From Calditrichota bacterium (GTDB lineage: Bacteria > Zhuqueibacterota > JdFR-76 > BMS3Abin05), in the NCBI GenBank assembly GCA_013151735.1, contig JAADHR010000127.1, positions 1-64,000 of the forward strand: a stretch of DNA of 64,000 nucleotides. Direction: 5' to 3'. Both the position numbers and the translations under genes were made by a program. A model generated the notes under the pieces. It was given only the letters and a program-made list of their open reading frames with translations. It was not told where the DNA came from and did not search any database. This document shows positions 44,327 to 52,474 of this stretch, one piece after another. Within the stretch, counting starts at the first letter, position 1. Each line of letters begins with the position of its first letter.

Positions 44327-45856
44327 ATGGCACAGTTTATTTTGGCGCACGATGTTGGAACAGGCGGAAACAAGGCCGTTTTAGTTGATACAACCGGCAA
44401 AATCCGCAGCACCTCTTTTGAACCGTACCGCATTGACTATCCCCGTCCCAATTGGGCCGAACAAGACCCCGAAGAGTGGTGGGGAGCCATTTCAAAATCC
44501 ACGCAATCTCTTCTCCGAAAAAGCGGCATTTCTTCCCGCGAAATAATTGCTGTGACTTTTAGCACGCAAATGCTTGGGATTATTCCCATGGATTCCCACG
44601 GTTCCGTTCTGCGACCGGCAATCATCTGGCTGGATGAGCGGGCAGAAGAACAGGCCCAAAAATTGATGCGGAAATTTATCAGTCCGAAGATTTTTGCCAA
44701 ACTTGCCGGTGCGGAAATGTGTGGAAAAGACGGCATGCCCAAACTGCTCTGGCTTAAAGAAAATGAACCCCAGACCTACCAGAAAATGTGTTGTTTTCTG
44801 GATGTAGGCGGGTATCTGCTGTACCGAAGCACCGGAAAAATGGTGATGGAGTGGACAGGGGCCTCCGTGTTCGGAATGAATTTGAAGAAGAAAACCTGGC
44901 TTACCGGGATTTTTCGCTATGTCGGACTGGACCCGCAAAAATTTCCTCCTCTTGTTCAATCCACCGCGGTTGTCGGAACGCTTACCGCGCAGGCTGCAAG
45001 AGACCTGGGCTTGCTGGAAGGGACACCGGTTGTGGCTGGTTCCGGGGATGCCCCGTCGGCTGCTGTGGGCTCCGGCTCCGTGGGCGAGGGAGAAGGCCAC
45101 GCCTATATCGGGACCTCCGGCTGGCTGGGGGTCGTCACCACTAAAACCCCAACAGGCAAATCCGGTGTGGCCACCATTCATTCAAGCGATCCCCAAAAGA
45201 CCTTTCTTTTTGCGGAGTCTGAAATGGCGGGAGGATGTTTGGAGTGGATGGCCCGGGAAGTGTGCCGGGATATGCAGACGGCAAAGAATTCGGCCGGTAT
45301 TTATGCGGCAATGGATGCCGACATTGCCGACATTCCCCCCGGGGCCGGCGGCTTGATTTTTACACCCTGGATGTACGGCGAACGGGTTCCGGTAAACGAC
45401 ACCCGGGTTCGTTCCGCATTTATTAATCTCAGTGCAAATCACCACAGAGACCATATGCTGCGGGCGGTTTATGAAGGGGTGGTTTATAATTTGCGCTGGT
45501 CACTTGAGATCGTGGAAAAAAGGTTCGGCTTCCTTTTGCCCGCATTGCGTGTGATTGGCGGAGGCGCAAAGAGCGCAATCTGGATGCACATTCTGGCGGA
45601 TGCCACCCGAAGAAAGGTGGAAACGGTTCGTTATCCGCAAGAGGCAGGGGCCGTGGGTGTCGCTCTGGTGGCCGCCGTTGGATTGGGAATCTATCCGGAT
45701 TTTGAGTCTTTGAAAATGCTCATTCAACCCGCTCAGGTTTTTGAGCCGAATCCGGAAAACGCTGAGGTTTACGATTTTATGTTCGAACGATACAAAGAAG
45801 TTTATACCCGTTTGAAGGGACTGTATTCCAAAATGCACAAAAGGAGGGAAACATGA
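44327..45856 (+). CDS. FGGY-family carbohydrate kinase
   Basis: This 509-residue kinase is of the xylulokinase/gluconokinase superfamily. It has the N-terminal phosphate loop HDVGTGGNKAV, the catalytic base Asp241 in GSGDAPSAAVGSG, and the FGGY region ERVPVNDTRVRSAFINL followed by GGGAKSAIWMHILAD. The substrate cannot be read from sequence; xylulokinase is a default name. The gene ends in an ATGA overlap with the RuBisCO-like gene, so its product is very likely the phosphorylated substrate, or a precursor of it, for that enzyme. The start follows GAGG at 44316-44319. It is the first gene of a three-gene cassette. Confidence 0.85.
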   Translation: MAQFILAHDVGTGGNKAVLVDTTGKIRSTSFEPYRIDYPRPNWAEQDPEEWWGAISKSTQSLLRKSGISSREIIAVTFSTQMLGIIPMDSHGSVLRPAIIWLDERAEEQAQKLMRKFISPKIFAKLAGAEMCGKDGMPKLLWLKENEPQTYQKMCCFLDVGGYLLYRSTGKMVMEWTGASVFGMNLKKKTWLTGIFRYVGLDPQKFPPLVQSTAVVGTLTAQAARDLGLLEGTPVVAGSGDAPSAAVGSGSVGEGEGHAYIGTSGWLGVVTTKTPTGKSGVATIHSSDPQKTFLFAESEMAGGCLEWMAREVCRDMQTAKNSAGIYAAMDADIADIPPGAGGLIFTPWMYGERVPVNDTRVRSAFINLSANHHRDHMLRAVYEGVVYNLRWSLEIVEKRFGFLLPALRVIGGGAKSAIWMHILADATRRKVETVRYPQEAGAVGVALVAAVGLGIYPDFESLKMLIQPAQVFEPNPENAEVYDFMFERYKEVYTRLKGLYSKMHKRRET

Positions 45857-47163
45857 ATCGATTAGAAATAGAGGCTTTGCCAACCGCTTTGCCGGACGGC
45901 ATTAATGATGACGAATACATTGTGGCCACCTATTTGGCGTCTTTTCCTGCCAACGTTCCGGTTCCCCAGCTGTCGCTGGCTCTGGCCATTGAACAGAGTA
46001 CAGGCACGTGGGTTCCGGTGCCCGGTGAAACCCCCGAAGTCCGTGTAAAGCATGTGGCCAAAGTCATCGGAATCTATGAAATGCCCGATCTTGAATTTAG
46101 TGTGCCCCCGTCCATGGAAACCCGAAATTACATCCTTCAGATTGCCTATCCGGAGATCAACATCGGGGAACAGATCCCCATGCTCCTGACCACGGTGGTT
46201 GGGAATATTTCGATGGGGGGGCGTGTAAAGGTTCTTGATATTCGTTTTCCCGAAAAATACGTAAGGGGATTTCAAGGCCCGGGGTTTGGAATTGAAGGTA
46301 TCCGGAAGATTCTGGGTGTGCCCAAACGGCCCCTGTTGAATAACATGATCAAGCCCTGTACCGGATACCCTGTGGAAGTTGGCGTGGAGCTCTTCCGGGC
46401 GGCAGCACTGGGCGGCTGCGACGTGATTAAGGATGATGAACTGCTCGCTGATGCTTCTTTTAATTCTCTGCAGGAACGGGTGAAACGATACATGGAGGTG
46501 GAAAGACAGGTTTTCGAAGAAACGGGTGAGCACACGCTTTACACGGTAAATGTAACGGATAAAATCCCCAAGGTGTTTGAGAATGCCAGGAAAGCGGTGG
46601 AACTGGGGGCGAACGCGATTATGGTGAACTATCTTGCCGTTGGATTTCCGGTTTTGCAGGCGCTTGCTGAGGACCCTGCCATTGACGTACCGATATTGGC
46701 CCACATGGATGTGGCAGGGGCGCTGTACATGTCGCCTTTTCATGGCATCAGTTCGCATCTGGTGATGGGAAAACTACCCCGGTTGGCCGGTGCAGATATT
46801 GTGGTCTTTCCAGCACCCTATGGCAAAGCGCCTGTGTTGGTGGATAAATTTAAAAATGTGGCCAAAAACCTGACGTTTCCCCTGTATCAGCTAAAACCGT
46901 CTTTCCCCATGCCGTCCGGGGGAATTACCCCGGCGGTGGTTCCCAAATTAATTGAGGACCTGGGAACGGAGGTGATGATCGGCTCCGGTGGAGGAATCCA
47001 TGCCCATCCGGACGGCCCCATCGCCGGGGCACGTGCCTTTCGGCAGGCCATTGATGCTGTAATGGAAGGGGTTCCGCTCAGCGAGGCCGCTAAAGCGCAT
47101 CCCGAACTGGCGAAGGCCCTGGAACAGTGGAAGGACCCGTTTGGTAAGGGACTTTCGCTTTAG
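45853..47163 (+). CDS. RuBisCO-like protein (form IV), substrate unknown
   Basis: This 436-residue protein has the RuBisCO large-subunit fold. The carbamate and metal site is kept: K193-D-D195-E196 (IKDDE), as is K167 in MIKPCTG, equivalent to the catalytic K175. S355-GG and GSGGG (377-381) form the phosphate sites, and H284 matches H294. Residues needed for carboxylation are lost: K177 is Cys169, R295 is Met285 and H327 falls on Val317. It should therefore enolise, isomerise or decarboxylate a phosphorylated 2-keto compound, as known form IV enzymes do in methionine salvage and apiose pathways. It is coupled to the FGGY kinase, with AGGAGGG at 45842-45848. Confidence 0.88.
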   Translation: MNRLEIEALPTALPDGINDDEYIVATYLASFPANVPVPQLSLALAIEQSTGTWVPVPGETPEVRVKHVAKVIGIYEMPDLEFSVPPSMETRNYILQIAYPEINIGEQIPMLLTTVVGNISMGGRVKVLDIRFPEKYVRGFQGPGFGIEGIRKILGVPKRPLLNNMIKPCTGYPVEVGVELFRAAALGGCDVIKDDELLADASFNSLQERVKRYMEVERQVFEETGEHTLYTVNVTDKIPKVFENARKAVELGANAIMVNYLAVGFPVLQALAEDPAIDVPILAHMDVAGALYMSPFHGISSHLVMGKLPRLAGADIVVFPAPYGKAPVLVDKFKNVAKNLTFPLYQLKPSFPMPSGGITPAVVPKLIEDLGTEVMIGSGGGIHAHPDGPIAGARAFRQAIDAVMEGVPLSEAAKAHPELAKALEQWKDPFGKGLSL

Positions 47164-47335
47164 CCGGGAGAGGTTTACAGGGGACCTGTTCAATATCGGC
47201 AGGGCCTCTGATGGGTGCGTGCCCTGGCGGAGCCTTTATCCAATGAAAGATTTAGTTGAATGCCTTGTTTACAGAGCAGACCAAACGCTGCGGTTTGTGT
47301 AAAGGGGCGCAATGAAAGAATCAGGAGGCAAAAAA

Positions 47336-48583
47336 ATGGCACAGATAACCGTTTTTGGAGGTGCGGGACACGTGGGAAGTGTGGCCGTTCAGCTGTTAAC
47401 GGCCTCAAAGCAGTTTTCAAAGATTATTATTGCGGATAATGATAAAACGCGCGCAGACCAGCTTATCCGGACATTGGGCAATTCACCCGTTCTTTCATTC
47501 ATCGAAATTGATGCCAATTATCCGGAGAGCCTGAAAAAGGCCGTTGCAGGGTCTTCAGTTGTGCTAAACTGCATCGGTCCCTTTTACAAATACGGCCCCA
47601 CTATTTTGCGCACCGTTCTGGAATCAAAAATTAATTACGTAGATGTCTGTGACGATTTTGATGCAACTGAAAAGCTTCTGGACATGGACAAAATGGCACG
47701 GGACGCCGGTGTTTCGGCTCTGATTGGAATGGGAAGCTCCCCGGGCATCGCCAATGTGCTTGTCCGCCTGGCAGCAGATGCCCTGCTGGATGCGGTCGAC
47801 TCTGTGGATATTTACCATGCACATGGCGGAGAGCCGGGTGAGGGTGCCGCTGTCGTAAAACACAGAATCCATTCCATGATGATTGATGTGCCCGTCTTCC
47901 TGGACGGGAAATTAACGACCGTAAGGCTTTTCGAGGAAAGCGGGCGGGCTCTTGAAGAAATGGCCGATTTTCCCGATGTGGGCACCTATCCGGTGTATGC
48001 CTATCCTCATCCGGAAACCATTACACTTCCGCGGTTTATTCGGGGGGTTAAACGGGTAACCAATCTTGGAATTGTGCTTCCGCCCGCGTACGCCGAATTG
48101 ATTAAGGGAGTGGTTCGCCTGGGGATTACCGGAGACGAGCCAATCACAGTGAACGGGCAGGAGGTCGTGCCTCTCGAATTTGCGGTAGCCTTTATTTTGT
48201 CTCAGCGCCCGCGGCTGATGAAAGAAGCCGGGCTCACGGAGCCGGTGGGCTGCCTGAAAATTGTCGTGAAGGGAGAAAAGGACTCCCAACCCCTGACGTA
48301 CATTTTTTCAATGTCCTCAAGGGGCAGAGGCATGGGAGAGGGTACGGGGATTCCCGCTGCCCTGGGTGCGATCTTAATGGCTAACGGATCAATTCGCCAG
48401 ACGGGCGTCTTCCCTCCGGAAGGCGGTGTCAATCCCGGTGATTTGCTTCAGGCCGCCCATCAATTTGTGAAATTGGGTGAGAAGAGAGGCATTCCGATTG
48501 CAATTGAACGCATTGACAGCCAGGGAAAATCCACAAAAATGGATAGCGCTGATTTGTTCGGTTCCTTCTTGCGTAACGAATGA
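47336..48583 (+). CDS. Saccharopine-dehydrogenase-like NAD(P) oxidoreductase
   Basis: This 415-residue protein begins with a Rossmann fold (VFGGAGHVGS, about residues 6-15) and continues with NCIGPFYKYG, YVDVCDDFDAT and GMGSSPGIANVL, which mark the saccharopine dehydrogenase/Lys9-like family. That family also includes carboxynorspermidine synthases and many unassigned enzymes. The true start is ATG 47336, seven bases after AGGAGG; an upstream ATG at 47312 lies before that site. It follows the RuBisCO-like gene after 172 bp and presumably acts in the same pathway. A lysine-metabolism role has no support from context. Confidence 0.75.
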   Translation: MAQITVFGGAGHVGSVAVQLLTASKQFSKIIIADNDKTRADQLIRTLGNSPVLSFIEIDANYPESLKKAVAGSSVVLNCIGPFYKYGPTILRTVLESKINYVDVCDDFDATEKLLDMDKMARDAGVSALIGMGSSPGIANVLVRLAADALLDAVDSVDIYHAHGGEPGEGAAVVKHRIHSMMIDVPVFLDGKLTTVRLFEESGRALEEMADFPDVGTYPVYAYPHPETITLPRFIRGVKRVTNLGIVLPPAYAELIKGVVRLGITGDEPITVNGQEVVPLEFAVAFILSQRPRLMKEAGLTEPVGCLKIVVKGEKDSQPLTYIFSMSSRGRGMGEGTGIPAALGAILMANGSIRQTGVFPPEGGVNPGDLLQAAHQFVKLGEKRGIPIAIERIDSQGKSTKMDSADLFGSFLRNE

Positions 48584-48591
48584 AAAAGTTC

Positions 48592-48620
48592 TTGTTTAAA
48601 GCAAGCGGGTTTAATATATT
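48592..48620 (+). promoter_or_regulatory. Candidate promoter before the HEAT-protein leader
   Basis: TTGTTT (48592-48597), a 17-bp spacer and TATATT (48615-48620) lie just after the previous stop codon. The -10 matches five of six consensus bases and the -35 three of six. It would start a leader of about 190 bases ahead of the HEAT-repeat gene. Confidence 0.45.
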
Positions 48621-48658
48621 AAAGTGCGATCCATGTGGCTAAAGCGCCCTTTTGAACC

Positions 48659-48696
48659 ATCACCACAATTTATTACCTCAATGAATTTGGGGTGAT
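48659..48696 (+). promoter_or_regulatory. Leader hairpin containing a second copy of the terminator arm
   Basis: ATCACC (48659-48664) with CAA (48666-48668) can pair with TTG (48687-48689) and GGTGAT (48691-48696). The stretch 48654-48675 also copies the left arm and loop of the terminator 106 bases downstream with two mismatches. It could therefore pair with the terminator's right arm instead. This is a possible antiterminator. Confidence 0.4.
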
Positions 48697-48763
48697 TGTA
48701 CAAGGAAAAGCAAGAGTAAGAAGCTGATGTTTGGGCTTCAAAGCTTTCTTCAATTACGTTGAG

Positions 48764-48797
48764 CCATCACCATAATTTATTGTGGTGATGGTTTTTT
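48764..48797 (+). terminator. Strong terminator 20 bases before the HEAT gene start
   Basis: CCATCACCATAA (48764-48775) pairs with TTGTGGTGATGG (48780-48791) around TTTA, with one wobble, followed by TTTTTT (48792-48797). It may end the kinase-RLP cassette. It leaves no room for a downstream promoter before GTG 48817, so it may instead be an attenuator in that gene's own leader. Confidence 0.8.
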
Positions 48798-48816
48798 CAA
48801 AAGGCAGGAAAGAAAA

Positions 48817-49692
48817 GTGCCTCCAAAGACACCTAAAATATATGATTTTAAAGATGTTCGACGGATAAACGAGATTGAAAATCTCCTGGATACCCTCGAA
48901 GCATTTGTACACGAAGGAGACTACGTAGGACTGGATACCGTTATTGTAGGCCTGATGGCGAAATCAACCTGGTCGGTGCCGCGTATTCTCTTTCGTCTGC
49001 AAAAATATTTCATTCTGGGAGATGATCAAATGATTAACGCCTATCGGGATGTGCTGGTTCAAATCGGCGCGTCTGCCATTCCGGAAATAAAGGCCTTTTA
49101 TAAAAAGAATTCCGGCAAAAATATTTTTATTGAAATTGCGTCCGAAATCTACATCAGCGAAATGATCGACAATTATTTTGCCTGGCGGGATCATTATCTG
49201 GCGGAAGATTCCTACTATTTGCGCCAGTATCGCCTGGTGGATAAACTCGTTCAGCTGGGGGAACCGGTCGTTCCGCAAATCGTGCGAAATTTAATGAACG
49301 TCAATATTCGGGAATATCTGATTGTTGCACTTGGGAAAATCGGGGATCGCCGGGCTACAATGGTTTTAACGGCGTTTTTGCGGGAAACTCAACCCATTGG
49401 TTTTGAACGCATTCAGCCTCTGATGCAAAAATTGATTCGTGCACTTGGCGAAATTGGGGACCGGCGGGCCGTCCGGCCGCTGCTGCGTTTTCTTGAGTCC
49501 GATTCAGCATCAAATAAGGCTGACATTGCCGAAGCCATCGAGAAAATTCTGGGAAAAAGCTTTGGAAATTACACATCCTTTGGAAAAAATAAGCGCAGTT
49601 GGTTTGCCTATCAGCGCCGGGTGTTGGATTATCTGAAAGCACAGGAGCCCGGAGCCTCTCCGATGCAGTTGATTCGGGGCAACCTTCCCTGA
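48817..49692 (+). CDS. HEAT-repeat protein of unknown function
   Basis: This 291-residue all-helical protein has HEAT/PBS-lyase-like repeats, clearest at residues 150-240 (REYLIVALGKIGDRRATMVLTAFLR and LIRALGEIGDRRAVRPLLRFLES). Such solenoids act as protein scaffolds. There is no signal peptide and no catalytic motif. The start is GTG 48817 with AGGAAAG upstream. It is separated from the preceding cassette by a strong terminator and may be controlled by it. The following genes (IMPACT, CBS) give no clear functional clue. Confidence 0.75.
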   Translation: MPPKTPKIYDFKDVRRINEIENLLDTLEAFVHEGDYVGLDTVIVGLMAKSTWSVPRILFRLQKYFILGDDQMINAYRDVLVQIGASAIPEIKAFYKKNSGKNIFIEIASEIYISEMIDNYFAWRDHYLAEDSYYLRQYRLVDKLVQLGEPVVPQIVRNLMNVNIREYLIVALGKIGDRRATMVLTAFLRETQPIGFERIQPLMQKLIRALGEIGDRRAVRPLLRFLESDSASNKADIAEAIEKILGKSFGNYTSFGKNKRSWFAYQRRVLDYLKAQEPGASPMQLIRGNLP

Positions 49693-49693
49693 A

Positions 49694-50338
49694 ATGGGTT
49701 TTTCGACCATGAATTCATCCTCACCGGAATTCTATAAGACCATTCCATCTCCGGTAACGGCTGAAATAAAGATAAAAGGGTCCCGCTTTATTGCCACGGC
49801 CGTTCCGGTAACGTCAAAAGAGAATGCTGAAGAGAAACTGGCACAACTTTCCAGGCGGTACCACGATGCCACACATCATTGCTTCGCCTATCGAATAGGC
49901 ACGGGTAACGCAGAATACTATCGCAGCAGTGATGCGGGAGAACCCGCAGGAACCGCAGGACAGCCTATTCTTCAGGTTATCCGGGGGATGGAGCTGACCC
50001 ATATCCTGGTCGTGGTAACGCGCTATTTCGGCGGCACCAAACTGGGAATTGGCGGTTTGATTAAGGCCTACACCGAAGCCACACAGGAGGCGCTGAAAAA
50101 GGCAAAAATCCGTGAAATACCCGTTTTGCGGCGGTTCCACCTGAAAGTGGATTACGCACACATTAGCGACGTGATGCGAAATATTAACGCTTTTGATGCC
50201 CGGATAGCGGCTTCCGATTACGGAGAGAGTGTGCGGCTTCAGGTGGATGTGCCCGTCCGAAACGCACGTGATTTTCGGGACGGTCTGATCAACAGTACGG
50301 CCGGTCAAATTCAATTTGAAGGACAATCGAATCCTTGA
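49694..50338 (+). CDS. IMPACT/YigZ family protein
   Basis: This 214-residue protein has the YigZ core: KIKGSRFIATAVPV, YHDATHHCFAYRIG, SSDAGEPAGTAGQPIL and LVVVTRYFGGTKLGIGGLIKAY, with the C-terminal DUF1949-like domain. Bacterial members are thought to bind RNA or ribosomes; the eukaryotic IMPACT protein regulates Gcn2. ATG 49694 follows the HEAT stop by one base; ATG 49709 is an alternative. Its end overlaps the start of the CBS gene. Confidence 0.9.
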   Translation: MGFSTMNSSSPEFYKTIPSPVTAEIKIKGSRFIATAVPVTSKENAEEKLAQLSRRYHDATHHCFAYRIGTGNAEYYRSSDAGEPAGTAGQPILQVIRGMELTHILVVVTRYFGGTKLGIGGLIKAYTEATQEALKKAKIREIPVLRRFHLKVDYAHISDVMRNINAFDARIAASDYGESVRLQVDVPVRNARDFRDGLINSTAGQIQFEGQSNP

Positions 50339-51558
50339 ATCAGATTTTGTTACTCATTGCGATGCTCTTATTGTCTGCGTTCTTTTCGGGTTCGGAAACT
50401 GCATTTGTTTCCGTTACACTCTATGAAACGGAAATCTGGCTTCGGAAAGGACGTATTGGAGCCAAACAAGCTCACCGTTTTATTCAACGGCCGGAGATGC
50501 TTTTGGTCACCATTCTGGTCGGAAACAATATTGCCATCGTTACCTTCTCTTCCGTCGTTACCTACTATTTCCAGGGGGTATTGAACGACGGAGTGATCCT
50601 TCTCCTGAATTCCTTTATTATTCTGATTTTTGCCGAAATCCTGCCAAAAGCCATCTTGCGCGAAAAGGCCCATTCGGTGGTTCGTTTTCTGGCCATTCCC
50701 ATGCTCGTGTTTCATTACGTAATGCTTCCGATTATTGTGGTTGTGAATTCGTTTTCGAAATTTCTTTTACTTTTTTTTCGCGTTAATCCCAGACAAATGC
50801 ACCAGTTTTTTAATCGACGGGATATGGAAATTCTGATCCGTGAGGGTGCCAAAAGCGGTGTTGTGGAAGAATCGGAACAGGAAATCATTACACGTATTTT
50901 TCGCTTGTCCCGGCTTCGGGTGCGTGAGATCATGGTTCCCCGTACCGACATGGTATCAATTGATTTGGCAGATGACATTCCCACAATCATTCAAACCGTG
51001 CAGGCCTTTCGGTTTTCCAGATATCCGGTCATTAACAAGCGCGTGGATAATGTAGTTGGTCTGGTTTTGGCAAAGGACCTGCTAAAACGACCCGCTTCGG
51101 TCAAAGAGATTTTGCGGGAAGTCTATTTTGTGCCGGAATCCAAACTCTGCATTGATTTGCTTCACGAATTTCGTCAAAAAAAAATAAGCCTGGCCGTTGT
51201 AGTGGATGAATACGGGGGGACCTCCGGATTGGTTACCCTCGAAGACATTATTGAGGAATTGTTTGGCGAAATCCAGGATGAATATGACTTTGAACCGAAG
51301 CTCTTTAAGCGGGTTGCTCCCAATACGGTTATTGCCAGTGCCCGCGCCGGAATTAACGATCTTAACCGGGAGTTGAATTGGAATCTGCCGGCCGGAAATT
51401 ATGAGACGATCGGAGGGCTTATCCTGGAGCGAACCCACGGCATTCCGCCTTCGGGTGCCACACTGGAGGTGAACGGCTACAGAATTCAAATTATGAAAGC
51501 CACAAAAAAGCGAATTCTGGTTCTGAAACTTGAAGCGCCCCAGGAAAAACCGGAATAA
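50335..51558 (+). CDS. CNNM/CorC-type membrane protein (DUF21-CBS-transporter-associated domain)
   Basis: This 407-residue protein has a DUF21 domain with four membrane helices (residues 1-150, starting LLLIAMLLLSAFFSGSETAFVS), then two CBS domains (VPRTDMVSIDL ... FSRYPVINKRVDNVVGLVLAKDLL and the second ending VVDEYGGTSGLVTLEDIIEELFGEI). A C-terminal CorC/HlyC domain follows. Related proteins mediate Mg2+ (or Co2+) export; the old name hemolysin is misleading. It begins at TTG 50335 inside the previous stop region, so it is coupled to the IMPACT gene. Confidence 0.9.
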   Translation: MNQILLLIAMLLLSAFFSGSETAFVSVTLYETEIWLRKGRIGAKQAHRFIQRPEMLLVTILVGNNIAIVTFSSVVTYYFQGVLNDGVILLLNSFIILIFAEILPKAILREKAHSVVRFLAIPMLVFHYVMLPIIVVVNSFSKFLLLFFRVNPRQMHQFFNRRDMEILIREGAKSGVVEESEQEIITRIFRLSRLRVREIMVPRTDMVSIDLADDIPTIIQTVQAFRFSRYPVINKRVDNVVGLVLAKDLLKRPASVKEILREVYFVPESKLCIDLLHEFRQKKISLAVVVDEYGGTSGLVTLEDIIEELFGEIQDEYDFEPKLFKRVAPNTVIASARAGINDLNRELNWNLPAGNYETIGGLILERTHGIPPSGATLEVNGYRIQIMKATKKRILVLKLEAPQEKPE

Positions 51559-51633
51559 AATATTGCCTCTCTTAAAAATTCTGTCAAGGCAAAACTGGCT
51601 GGTCACTTGATCCAAATTTTAAGTAAATTAAAC

Positions 51634-51662
51634 TTGAATATTTAGCAATAATTTTTTATAAT
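51634..51662 (+). promoter_or_regulatory. Sigma70-type promoter of the bifunctional nuclease gene
   Basis: TTGAAT (51634-51639), exactly 17 bp, then TATAAT (51657-51662). The -10 is perfect and the -35 has four of six matches. The gene starts 45 bp further on, after AAGGAGG. Confidence 0.75.
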
Positions 51663-51707
51663 TATTCAGGTGATTTCCAATGATGAAGGTTGTTTTAAGG
51701 AGGCATT

Positions 51708-52262
51708 ATGATTGTTGCTGTGCGGGTTGAAAAGGTAACCCTCGATACGTCCACCAATCGGTTTGTGGTCATTTTACGTGATGACACCAATAAACGGTGG
51801 TTACCGATTGTGGTAGGTTCTGCAGAAGCGCAGGCAATTGCCCTCCAGCTTGAAAACATTACGCCGCCCCGGCCGCTGACCCATGATTTAATGAAGAATC
51901 TGCTTGAAATCATCGGAATGCACGTTTCTCGGATTGTTGTAAATGATCTTCGTGAAAATACTTATTACGCCATCATCAGTCTTCGTGGGGATGGTCTCGA
52001 TCGGGAAGTGGACGCCCGTCCAAGTGACGCCATTGCTCTGGCACTTCGCATGCACGCACCTATTTTTGTGGATGAAGAGGTGATGCAAAAAGCCGGAATT
52101 GTGGAATCGTCGGTTACTGAAGATGCCCAACCGGCCATGAGCCGGCTGGAAGAACTGAACCTTCAACTTCAGCGTGCGGTCCACGAGGAGCGCTTTGAAG
52201 ATGCGGCCCGCATTCGGGATGAAATCAAAGAACTCACAAAGAATGAGGGCAAAGAATCATAG
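51708..52262 (+). CDS. Bifunctional nuclease (BFN/DUF151) family protein with UVR motif
   Basis: Residues 1-130 form the BFN/DUF151 domain (RWLPIVVGSAEAQAIAL, RPLTHDLMKN, ARPSDAIALALR), a fold linked to RNase/DNase activity in plants and found across bacteria. Residues 145-178 are a UVR motif (RAVHEERFEDAARIRDEIKEL), the UvrB-UvrC interaction helix pair. This fusion is common in FCB and green bacteria. The protein is 184 residues long. It is bounded by its own promoter and terminator, so it is monocistronic. Confidence 0.88.
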   Translation: MIVAVRVEKVTLDTSTNRFVVILRDDTNKRWLPIVVGSAEAQAIALQLENITPPRPLTHDLMKNLLEIIGMHVSRIVVNDLRENTYYAIISLRGDGLDREVDARPSDAIALALRMHAPIFVDEEVMQKAGIVESSVTEDAQPAMSRLEELNLQLQRAVHEERFEDAARIRDEIKELTKNEGKES

Positions 52263-52332
52263 TCAATTCTTGCAAAAATAGAATGAGTTTTTGACGCATT
52301 AGGAATGATGCTGTCGCTTGTGGAAGGCTGAA

Positions 52333-52365
52333 AACCTTCAGTAAAAAGACTGAAGGTTTTTTTTT
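52333..52365 (+). terminator. Intrinsic terminator after the bifunctional nuclease gene
   Basis: AACCTTCAGT (52333-52342) pairs with ACTGAAGGTT (52349-52358) around AAAAAG, followed by seven T. Confidence 0.9.
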
Positions 52366-52474
52366 AGCCGGATTGAATTTCTTTTGCGGTATTTGTGCAT
52401 AGTGTGGTCTTGGAAGTGAACATCGCATTTTTGCGAAAAACCTCAAATGATGACTTCTATTCTCTGGAGAAAAC

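Noticed and set aside
44327-45856. Firm assignment as xylulokinase
   Set aside because: FGGY substrate specificity is not readable from these motifs, and the neighbours are not pentose genes such as xylA.
45862-46758. 298-codon minus-strand ORF opposite the RuBisCO-like gene
   Set aside because: Same reasoning: it is antisense to a well-supported gene and has no motif or ribosome binding site of note.
45853-47163. True RuBisCO and a Calvin cycle
   Set aside because: Key carboxylation residues are replaced and no phosphoribulokinase is seen. Form IV is the right class.
47336-48583. Lysine biosynthesis or degradation role for the saccharopine-dehydrogenase-like enzyme
   Set aside because: No other lysine-pathway gene is nearby, and the family is broad. 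Context points to the kinase/RuBisCO-like pathway.
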